DNA of 35,417 bases from a virus. Every line of letters begins with the position of its first letter. The stretch's first letter is position 1. The notes under the pieces were generated by a model that had not been told where the DNA came from, ran no database searches, and saw only the letters and a program-made list of their open reading frames with translations. Location of the stretch: positions 1 to 35,417 of the IMG/VR virus record IMGVR_UViG_3300028883_000537, one strand, 5' to 3'. A program made the position numbers and the translations under genes. Below, one piece after another: positions 25,169-31,413 of the stretch.

Positions 25169-28100
25169 TCATATCCATTCATAATCTTTCTTGAAAAGTA
25201 TCCAAAAGAATATGAAAGTACCAAACAACAATGGGATTAACCCAAATATCCATTTAATTAAATCATTTTCATTGGTTATGTTATAATAATCCTCAGTGGC
25301 GTAATAATTATCACCTAAGCCCAAGGATATATGGTCTAGTATATATCTTTCGCCATTCACATCAATTGCACAGGTAAGATAAACAGGCATAGTCTTTCTA
25401 TCCACCCATACCTTAATATTAAACTGATCTTCATTGACATAAAATGTTTGGTTTCTGGCAGACTCAATCCCACCACCAATCACAGTCACTTGTACATCAT
25501 CTGAGCCATTAGGTAACAAGACCTGATAGGTACAGAAACCTGCTTGAACAATCAAGTCACCGTCATCACAGGAATTGGTTGGTAATAAACACCTAATCAG
25601 TCTAAGTTCAAACATATCAGCTGACCACATGCTGGTGGTGTCAACATACACATTCTCATCATATAAAGCAATGGAAACATAACTGTACCAGTTATTGTTC
25701 ACATAGTTACCATCAATGTCTGTGTTAATATCAAAACCAACTGGTGCAGCAAGGTTCATGTCTAAATTCTGGTCAATCAAGATGGCATGTTGGTTACCAT
25801 CTAAAATCGCAACATTATTTATTCCAAAGTTCCAATCATAACTTCTATTCTCATCATAAGTGTGATCAACCACAGTGAAGTCCCAAGAATAACCCCAAAC
25901 ATAGTTCTGGTAGGCATATAGTATTGGTTGTGGGTTAGTTAGAACACCCTCTAGGTTATTATATACTGGAAATGAACTTGAGCTCCAGGATGTGTTAGTA
26001 TCTGATAAATAACCATCCACATATAGTTTAGTTGTCACAAAGCTGTATAGGTGTTTGCCTACATCACTGAACTCAAAACCAGTGGCTAAATTATAGTCAT
26101 AGTTATTAGAATCAACAGGGATAATTGTGTTAGCAAAAACATATTCTTCATTCCCATCAAATGAATCAGTATAGTTAAATCCAAAAGACATTCTATAAAC
26201 CCTATTCTCATCATACAGTTCATCTTGGACATTGCAGATCCAATTATAGTCTTTATATGTGTAAATTGTCTCTGATGGGTTGGTAATTGTGTTGCTTGTG
26301 GTGTACATTATAAAAATGTCATCTGACCAGTATGTGCTGGTCTGTCGTGAGTTCGCATTATCGTACCAATCTAGATTGAAGAAGGAATAGTATGCTGTGT
26401 TATAGTTCAGGTCATGTGTGTTAAAGTCCTGACTGAACTGCTTCCATGTGATTTGGTTATAATCTAAATAATCTAAGTTAGTTAGTCTATCCTGTTCATC
26501 CTGTGATAATAAATCTGAATAATATCTCATGTTCTGTTTTTGGTTGTTAGTATCATCCACTAAGAAGGTATAATTATAATCACCAATGTTGAAGACTAGT
26601 GAGTCATAATTAACATCATTCTGGTAATAATAGTTTGTGTCAGTTGAATAAGTGAACCACCAGCTATTCACATCTGCTTGGATCAAAGCAGGAGCAAGTG
26701 GTTGTGCCAGGTTGGTCTCTGCGTTGTTATGGTAGTTTCCTGATAGGTTGGTTAGTGTCCGCTCTAGCCAAGAATCATAATCCTGGGTGTACTCAGCTGG
26801 TATTTTCTGTGGAATATAAGTCATACTTGTGTCTGTCCCATTATAATCATTTCCAGAAAGATCATTTGAGTCACTAATTAATGGATAATAAGCTAAAAGA
26901 TTAGTATCCCAGTTATTATACTGCCATTCCTGTTGTATATCAGTCGGTGTTAGTATACCTTCTACAACTTTAAGGTGTCTAATTTCACCATCGAAGGTTC
27001 TTATTTGGTCATTATTATTCCCAATTATAACATTAGTTGTTCCATCTACTGGAGTTCCTGAGTTTTGGTCAGCAGAGCCGCTTAAAGCTGGTGCTGTGTC
27101 TAAATCACCAATATAGAAATTAGCAGTTCCATCTGCTTCTCTTGTTATTGAAACAAATTTCCATTGGTTTAAAGAAATTGAATTTCCACCACTTACAACA
27201 AAGGTATTCCCTCCATCTGAACTAAATTGTAAATACTTTAATAAATTTATTCTAAAAATTATTTTATCATTATATAAAATAGCACCTACACCATTCTCCC
27301 CAAAACTATAAGGATTAATCCAACCCATAATAGTCACAGCTTTAGTTCCAATCATGTCAGTGCCTGTGTCTACCTTACTATCAGCACCATCAAACAAGGC
27401 AGATCCGTCCTGATAGAATCCATCTTCAAAGTTATAATGGAAGGTGTCCTGTGTGCTTGTGTTCCAGAAGATGTCTGAATTAGAATCAGGTATTTCGTAA
27501 ATTGTGAAATTAGTGATATCCACAGATTCATTAGCATCTGATAATTCTAGAACTATATTAGTATTAATATTATTATTAATAGTTGTAATATATGACCCAG
27601 ATTCTGAAAATGTATTATCAGACCATGCAGAAGCACCACCTGGTCTTATAGTAATTGTTCCTGATGATATTAAAAAATTTAAAGTTATTAAATAATCTTT
27701 ACCAATATTATCTTCTTTAATCCAATCAGAATAGGATCCATATATTCTACCATCTACTGCTGTTGATTCAAAATTTGTATCTGAATTAATTATTGAATCT
27801 ATAGTAGACCATTCTTCAAAATTATAATCTTCTACAAAATCTGTTGAATAATCCACATAGCTACCGAAGTTAATTTGGGCATGGTTCTTGTTCCCAGTCA
27901 CATCAAACAAGGTGTTCCCTGTTCCTTCAGCTACTGGTAGCCAAGTAAGTAAAGTATCAACAGAGTCATAAATCTTGATATTATAAATTGTTCCTTGTCC
28001 AGGGGTATCTAAAAATGTAATTGCATTATTATCAATGTTTAAATCAGCAACTGCAGTTCCTTCATAGGTCATGTAGTTCCAGTCTGTATTATCTAAAAAG

Positions 28101-29683
28101 GTGATATTGCTATCATCCCAGACTGTTCCTGCATATGAATTAGATAATTCAATATCGTACTTGACCCTACCTGTGTAGTTTAGGTCAGAGCCAAGAACAT
28201 CCTTGGTTGGATTGGACTCGTCCCTTGGGATGAACACATTCCCGTCCTCTGAGTATCCGTACTGGTTCTGCCAACTGAAGATGGGCTGGGTGTTGAAGAA
28301 TGGTACTTCTATTATTATTAAATTTGATATAGTGTAGTCTGTAGTTGTTGATGAATTCTGGAAATATAATACACCTCTTGTTGTAGCAGTAGCAGTTAGA
28401 ATATACGAATTTATTCCATTTATAGCAGTTGTTGAATTACTACTTGGTCCAGATATAAGTGTCTCTCTTAACCCAAAAGTTGGAGCAGTTCCAGAATTTA
28501 ATGTTAAATCAAATTCAACCAAATATTTTTTTGTATCAACAATAGATATTTGGTCTACTGTTCCAGCAACCTTATTTCCAGAAGCATCACTCGTTGCACT
28601 AAATCCATATCTTCCATTAGAAATAAATGTTGTATATGGAATAGTTCCATCGTTAACTAAATTGCTAGTCTGTAGTGTGTCTTGATTCCAGTTCAAGCCA
28701 TTTGCATTAGTTATTGTCCCGTCATAGCCATTCCCTGAAGAATCATAAGCTGTTGTACCTGAATCCTCATCCATTTTGTATTGTGCTAATAAATCTATGG
28801 TTGGGTCATTATTTTCAGGCTGACCATGATTATAAACCTCAGTTATTTGGTTCAAGTCAAGAATGCCTTCATATACCCTTATATCAAACATTTCTCCATC
28901 AAAAGATCTTGATGTCCCATTATTATTTCCAATTATAACATTAGTTATTCCTGCTACTGGCACTCCTGAGTTTTGATCAGCAGAACCACTTAAGGCTGGT
29001 GCTGTGTCTAGATCACCAATATAGAAATTAGCAGTTCCATCTGCTTCTCTTGTTATTGAAACAAATTTCCATTGGTTTAGTGAGATTGAACCTATTGCAG
29101 AAGTTGTTCCTGTTGAATCATCTGATTTTAGTGTTAGTCTTGTTGAACCACCAGAGATATAAAAATAAAATTTACCATTATCTAATATTCTCCCAACAGT
29201 CCCTTCTCCCCACCCATAAGGTTTAATCCAACCCATAACAGTCACAGCTTTAGTTCCAATCATGTCAGTGCCAGTGTCTACCAAGTCATCCACACCATCA
29301 AAGTTATAGGACTTTCCCTCCTGGACTGGTCTGTTGCTGTCACCAGCCCTATCACCAGTCTGGGTCAGTTCTCTTGGGTCAAAAACCCATTGGAGTAAGC
29401 CCTCATCACGATCAGTCACATTGTTATCAAGCTCGTTATTAATGAAATAGGTTTCAGAGCCATCAAAGGAGTTAGTATCATTATACCCAATGGAATAGAC
29501 ATAGTCAAGCTCGGAGTTGTAATCTGCATCAATGAAGTTCCAGACCCAGGTATAATTAGTATCAATAAAAATTGGTAAAGCAGGGGACTCAATGTTCCCA
29601 TCATATGCCAACAAGCCAGGCAGGAATAGAATTGCAGCAATAATAACTAGAACTAATAAAAATATCTTCTTCTTAAGCTTCAT
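25169..29683 (-). CDS. Giant LamG-domain surface or fibre protein
   Basis: 1504 residues from the ATG at 29683, which overlaps the previous stop as TAATG; the in-frame GTG at 29692 lies in the ribosome-binding site. It has a signal peptide (KIFLLVLVIIAAILFLPGLLA) and a final membrane helix (LIKWIFGLIPLLFGTFIFFW) with a short cytoplasmic end. Two LamG/concanavalin-A-like domains lie at about 124-285 and 760-920, each with FDG-x-DS/D, the VMGWI or IMGWI strand and SLNQWKFVSITREADG. The C-terminal third repeats YxWxxDF...YDENRxYxxxFG modules. LamG-type folds occur in large proteins of Pyrococcus and Thermococcus spindle-shaped viruses. Likely role: carbohydrate or host-surface binding. Confidence 0.85.
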   Translation of the reverse strand: MKLKKKIFLLVLVIIAAILFLPGLLAYDGNIESPALPIFIDTNYTWVWNFIDADYNSELDYVYSIGYNDTNSFDGSETYFINNELDNNVTDRDEGLLQWVFDPRELTQTGDRAGDSNRPVQEGKSYNFDGVDDLVDTGTDMIGTKAVTVMGWIKPYGWGEGTVGRILDNGKFYFYISGGSTRLTLKSDDSTGTTSAIGSISLNQWKFVSITREADGTANFYIGDLDTAPALSGSADQNSGVPVAGITNVIIGNNNGTSRSFDGEMFDIRVYEGILDLNQITEVYNHGQPENNDPTIDLLAQYKMDEDSGTTAYDSSGNGYDGTITNANGLNWNQDTLQTSNLVNDGTIPYTTFISNGRYGFSATSDASGNKVAGTVDQISIVDTKKYLVEFDLTLNSGTAPTFGLRETLISGPSSNSTTAINGINSYILTATATTRGVLYFQNSSTTTDYTISNLIIIEVPFFNTQPIFSWQNQYGYSEDGNVFIPRDESNPTKDVLGSDLNYTGRVKYDIELSNSYAGTVWDDSNITFLDNTDWNYMTYEGTAVADLNIDNNAITFLDTPGQGTIYNIKIYDSVDTLLTWLPVAEGTGNTLFDVTGNKNHAQINFGSYVDYSTDFVEDYNFEEWSTIDSIINSDTNFESTAVDGRIYGSYSDWIKEDNIGKDYLITLNFLISSGTITIRPGGASAWSDNTFSESGSYITTINNNINTNIVLELSDANESVDITNFTIYEIPDSNSDIFWNTSTQDTFHYNFEDGFYQDGSALFDGADSKVDTGTDMIGTKAVTIMGWINPYSFGENGVGAILYNDKIIFRINLLKYLQFSSDGGNTFVVSGGNSISLNQWKFVSITREADGTANFYIGDLDTAPALSGSADQNSGTPVDGTTNVIIGNNNDQIRTFDGEIRHLKVVEGILTPTDIQQEWQYNNWDTNLLAYYPLISDSNDLSGNDYNGTDTSMTYIPQKIPAEYTQDYDSWLERTLTNLSGNYHNNAETNLAQPLAPALIQADVNSWWFTYSTDTNYYYQNDVNYDSLVFNIGDYNYTFLVDDTNNQKQNMRYYSDLLSQDEQDRLTNLDYLDYNQITWKQFSQDFNTHDLNYNTAYYSFFNLDWYDNANSRQTSTYWSDDIFIMYTTSNTITNPSETIYTYKDYNWICNVQDELYDENRVYRMSFGFNYTDSFDGNEEYVFANTIIPVDSNNYDYNLATGFEFSDVGKHLYSFVTTKLYVDGYLSDTNTSWSSSSFPVYNNLEGVLTNPQPILYAYQNYVWGYSWDFTVVDHTYDENRSYDWNFGINNVAILDGNQHAILIDQNLDMNLAAPVGFDINTDIDGNYVNNNWYSYVSIALYDENVYVDTTSMWSADMFELRLIRCLLPTNSCDDGDLIVQAGFCTYQVLLPNGSDDVQVTVIGGGIESARNQTFYVNEDQFNIKVWVDRKTMPVYLTCAIDVNGERYILDHISLGLGDNYYATEDYYNITNENDLIKWIFGLIPLLFGTFIFFWILFKKDYEWI
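27011..27171 (-). repeat. LamG core repeat, DNA copy 1 (second domain)
   Basis: This 161-base block matches the block 1910 bases away without gaps. Its last 68 bases are identical in both copies. The flanking parts of the two LamG domains are more diverged. Confidence 0.9.
28921..29081 (-). repeat. LamG core repeat, DNA copy 2 (first domain)
   Basis: Partner of the block in the second LamG domain. Near-identity at the DNA level in one patch of an otherwise diverged pair suggests recent duplication or gene conversion. Confidence 0.9.
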
Positions 29684-29850
29684 TAAAACCACCCTATTGG
29701 TATGTCAATGCCAGAGCCTAAAATAGTTATACCCATTGCAACAAGCAACAAAGCTGCAACCTGGATATATAATTTCTTACTAAAAGCAGTTCCTATCTTT
29801 AAGAAAAATGCGATGCTGACAATATATATAATAAATAAATACCAAATCAT
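29683..29850 (-). CDS. 55-residue two-helix membrane protein
   Basis: It begins after TAAGGTGAAGAA. Two hydrophobic helices (about 2-20 and 31-48) are separated by a short basic loop (KKLYIQ). The stop overlaps the start of the LamG giant, so the two are translationally coupled. Two short helices in so small a protein also fit a minor capsid or pilin-like virion protein. No family recognised. Confidence 0.65.
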   Translation of the reverse strand: MIWYLFIIYIVSIAFFLKIGTAFSKKLYIQVAALLLVAMGITILGSGIDIPIGWF

Positions 29851-29876
29851 TTCTTCACCTTAGTTATACTAATGCA

Positions 29877-29930
29877 ATTATATATTTGTGAAATTATAAA
29901 TAAATTATGCACACAAATATTTTTAAATAC
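29877..29930 (-). promoter_or_regulatory. Shared 54-base promoter module, copy 2
   Basis: Partner of the module upstream of the KPY-repeat gene. It contains the same TTTAAAAATATTTGTGTG block, an ATAATTTAT core and a distal AAATATATAAT. It drives the LamG-to-ATPase operon. Confidence 0.75.
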
Positions 29931-29949
29931 TACTAATATTTATATTTGA

Positions 29950-29983
29950 AAAAAAGAAATAGAAAAGGAGTAGATGCTACTCC
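29950..29983 (-). terminator. Hairpin and T-tract terminator after the capsid-like gene
   Basis: On the minus strand GGAGTAG, a three-base loop and CTACTCC form a 7-base-pair stem. It is followed at once by TTTT and, a few bases later, seven more T. It lies about 20 bases after the stop and separates this gene from the LamG operon. Confidence 0.75.
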
Positions 29984-30003
29984 ATTGTGCTATGCTAACT
30001 CAA

Positions 30004-30228
30004 TCATGCTCTCTTGAAAGTTAGAACAGACACTAGAATGAAAACAATTCCGCCAACAGCTAAAATACCACCCATTAGGTCAGTGAAAACTTTTTCCATT
30101 GAACCAGCAGTTAGGTTAGCTGCAACATTAACTTTGGTTATAACAAGAACACCAATAGTTGTCATTATACCACCAAACATTGCACCCATTATGTTTGCAA
30201 CTTGTCCGTTTTCGTTTTTGAATAACAT
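30004..30228 (-). CDS. Putative capsid or pilin-like protein with class III signal peptide
   Basis: The 74-residue protein begins MLFKNENGQVANIMGAMFGG. A short charged leader, then Gly8-Gln9 before a hydrophobic helix, is the archaeal class III (type IV pilin-like) processing pattern, with cleavage predicted after Gly8. Two helices (about 10-32 and 49-70) are joined by a polar loop with an NLT sequon. Two-helix proteins of this size are the capsid proteins of spindle-shaped archaeal viruses. Expression signals are strong: its own promoter, GGGTGATGTA ribosome-binding site, a leader hairpin and a terminator. The adjacent A24 peptidase gene fits as its processing enzyme. A surface pilus subunit is the alternative. 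Confidence 0.68.
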   Translation of the reverse strand: MLFKNENGQVANIMGAMFGGIMTTIGVLVITKVNVAANLTAGSMEKVFTDLMGGILAVGGIVFILVSVLTFKRA

Positions 30229-30248
30229 TACATCACCCTTAAAATTTT

Positions 30249-30268
30249 TAGTATTTTTGTAAATACTA
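30249..30268 (-). promoter_or_regulatory. Leader hairpin or operator of the capsid-like gene
   Basis: Perfect 8-base arms TAGTATTT and AAATACTA flank four bases. The predicted transcript start near 30270 would put this hairpin at the very 5' end of the mRNA, where it could protect it. As DNA it could also be an operator. Confidence 0.65.
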
Positions 30269-30283
30269 TAACTAATCTATATC

Positions 30284-30305
30284 TTTATTTATATTTAAAT
30301 ACCAC
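30284..30305 (-). promoter_or_regulatory. Promoter of the capsid-like gene
   Basis: The element GTGGTA followed by TTTAAATATAAATAAA is shared, with one difference in 22 bases, with the promoter of the basic-protein unit. It predicts a leader of about 40 bases. Confidence 0.65.
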
Positions 30306-30309
30306 ACAT

Positions 30310-30816
30310 TTAGAAAAAAAGAGCTAAAACTACTGCAACCAATAAATAAACACCGTACTTAACACTTACCTGGTTGATTCTTGTGTCTAATATCTTATTA
30401 AAACTAGTCTCCTTCTTAACAAAGGTATTAAGATAGAACCAAATGGCTTTCTGGAATAAATTGACAATCACTATAACAAGCATACTATACAAAAGCACTT
30501 TTAAAAAAAATATATTAGTAAGCCAACCAGCATAGAAAGGCATTAGAGAAATCACAGACAATAAAGCCATTGCGTCACCACCACCTATATAGTCTATCTT
30601 AACAAACAACCATAGTGGGAAATATAAAACAACTAGACTACCTAAAATAAACAAAAAGCTCTCTAAACTGAACTCAATCAAGCTAAGAACCAAACCACTA
30701 ATTAGCATTGGATAAGTAACCCAGTTGTATATCTTGCCATGGAGTTGGTCTGTTCTGGCAATAATAATACAACCAATTACTAGTATTAGTATTCTAATCA
30801 TTGTAATTAGTTCCAT
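30310..30816 (-). CDS. A24-family prepilin/preflagellin peptidase
   Basis: 168 residues with about six membrane helices. The two catalytic aspartates of this family are visible: Asp23 in ARTDQLHGKIYNW, matching the D-x(5)-I/P-N motif, and Asp81 in the GxGD motif as IGGGDA. Such enzymes cleave class III signal peptides of archaeal pilins and archaellins on the cytoplasmic side of the membrane. The length is close to small archaeal members (FlaK/EppA-like). It lies just upstream of a gene whose product has a matching signal, so that product is the likely substrate. The ATG at 30801 is a possible alternative start. The TATA box is positioned for a nearly leaderless transcript. Confidence 0.85.
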   Translation of the reverse strand: MELITMIRILILVIGCIIIARTDQLHGKIYNWVTYPMLISGLVLSLIEFSLESFLFILGSLVVLYFPLWLFVKIDYIGGGDAMALLSVISLMPFYAGWLTNIFFLKVLLYSMLVIVIVNLFQKAIWFYLNTFVKKETSFNKILDTRINQVSVKYGVYLLVAVVLALFF

Positions 30817-30836
30817 ATATATCTCACATAAAAATT

Positions 30837-30857
30837 ATACCCCTATAAAAGGGGTAT
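30837..30857. promoter_or_regulatory. Palindrome centred on the peptidase TATA box
   Basis: The 8-base arms ATACCCCT and AGGGGTAT enclose ATAAA. On the minus strand the centre reads CTTTTATAGG, the likely TATA box of the A24 gene. A repressor binding here would directly block TBP. Confidence 0.75.
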
Positions 30858-30898
30858 CCATTTGAATTATAAAATAATTCATTAGCAATTAATATTAA

Positions 30899-30912
30899 AT
30901 TACAAAATATTT
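30899..30912 (+). repeat. ATTACAAAATATTT direct repeat, left copy
   Basis: This 14-base sequence recurs 160 bases away on the other side of the long inverted repeat, each copy about 40 bases from the nearest arm. Confidence 0.6.
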
Positions 30913-30954
30913 TTAAAAGGTACTATTAAAAATCATAAAAAGATAAAAAAAATA

Positions 30955-31021
30955 TATTAAGGGATAAACCAAAAATACTAGAGGTTACTTAGCATGGTAA
31001 AAACCAATTTATCCCTTAATA
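30955..31021. repeat. Long inverted repeat, candidate replication origin
   Basis: Perfect 14-base arms (TATTAAGGGATAAA and its complement) enclose 39 bases. The structure lies in the roughly 445-base gene-free region between the two divergent arms, just upstream of the replication genes. Such stem-loops mark origins in many plasmids and archaeal viruses. A terminator or insertion remnant is less likely, as there is no transposase. Confidence 0.75.
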
Positions 31022-31058
31022 ATGAGGTATTCAATTGGATCTTGAATATGTTAATTAT

Positions 31059-31072
31059 ATTACAAAATATTT
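31059..31072 (+). repeat. ATTACAAAATATTT direct repeat, right copy
   Basis: Right-hand partner of the copy on the other side of the long inverted repeat. Confidence 0.6.
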
Positions 31073-31099
31073 AAAAATGGAATGGTATTTTAGTAATTC

Positions 31100-31124
31100 T
31101 GTTACAGATGTAACAGATGTAACA
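31100..31124. promoter_or_regulatory. Iteron cluster 1 (TGTAACA motifs)
   Basis: TGTTACA-GA-TGTAACA-GA-TGTAACA: two direct copies nine bases apart plus one inverted copy, the first two forming a 16-base dyad. It lies about 80 bases before the TATA box of the plus arm. Confidence 0.75.
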
Positions 31125-31179
31125 GTTTTTCCACTTAGTTTCTATACATGAGAATTTGAGTGAGATATATGAAACATTA

Positions 31180-31194
31180 GTAACACCCGTAACA
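31180..31194 (+). promoter_or_regulatory. Iteron cluster 2 (GTAACA motifs)
   Basis: GTAACA-CCC-GTAACA: two direct copies again nine bases apart, ending 11 bases before the TATA box. Together with cluster 1 this looks like a binding array for a regulator or initiator. Confidence 0.7.
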
Positions 31195-31205
31195 TTACCA
31201 AATAC

Positions 31206-31213
31206 TTTATAAA
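31206..31213 (+). promoter_or_regulatory. TATA box of the plus (replication) arm
   Basis: TTTATAAA is a consensus archaeal TATA box. Transcription should start near 31235, giving a leader of about 28 bases that contains GAGGTG. Confidence 0.7.
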
Positions 31214-31262
31214 CTTATTGGTACTTAATATTAACTAATTTAAACTAAAAAGAGGTGTGAAA

Positions 31263-31400
31263 ATGATTATGACTAGAACTGTAAGGAAAAATAATAACCA
31301 ATTATACTTTTCCATACCCAAAGATATCGCAAAATTAAAAAATATTGATGAAAATGATGTACTCCAAATCCAAATTTTAAAAATATATAAAAATAAATAA
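31263..31400 (+). CDS. 45-residue AbrB/SpoVT-like DNA-binding protein
   Basis: The start is preceded by AAGAGGTGTGAAA. The sequence MIMTRTVRKNNNQLYFSIPKD, then DIAKLKNIDENDVLQIQI, matches the swapped-hairpin AbrB pattern: a strand, IPKDIAK, a small helix and a final strand. Such proteins bind DNA as dimers and often repress their own promoters. Being the first gene after the iteron array, it is the natural candidate to bind it. It is short but complete for a single AbrB domain. Confidence 0.65.
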   Translation: MIMTRTVRKNNNQLYFSIPKDIAKLKNIDENDVLQIQILKIYKNK

Positions 31401-31413
31401 ATTTAGTGATATT

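Noticed and set aside
29416-29640. 74-residue minus-strand frame in the LamG gene start
   Set aside because: Alternative frame within a clear signal-peptide-bearing gene.
30955-31021. Insertion-sequence ends
   Set aside because: Inverted arms enclose only 39 bases and no transposase or target duplication is present.
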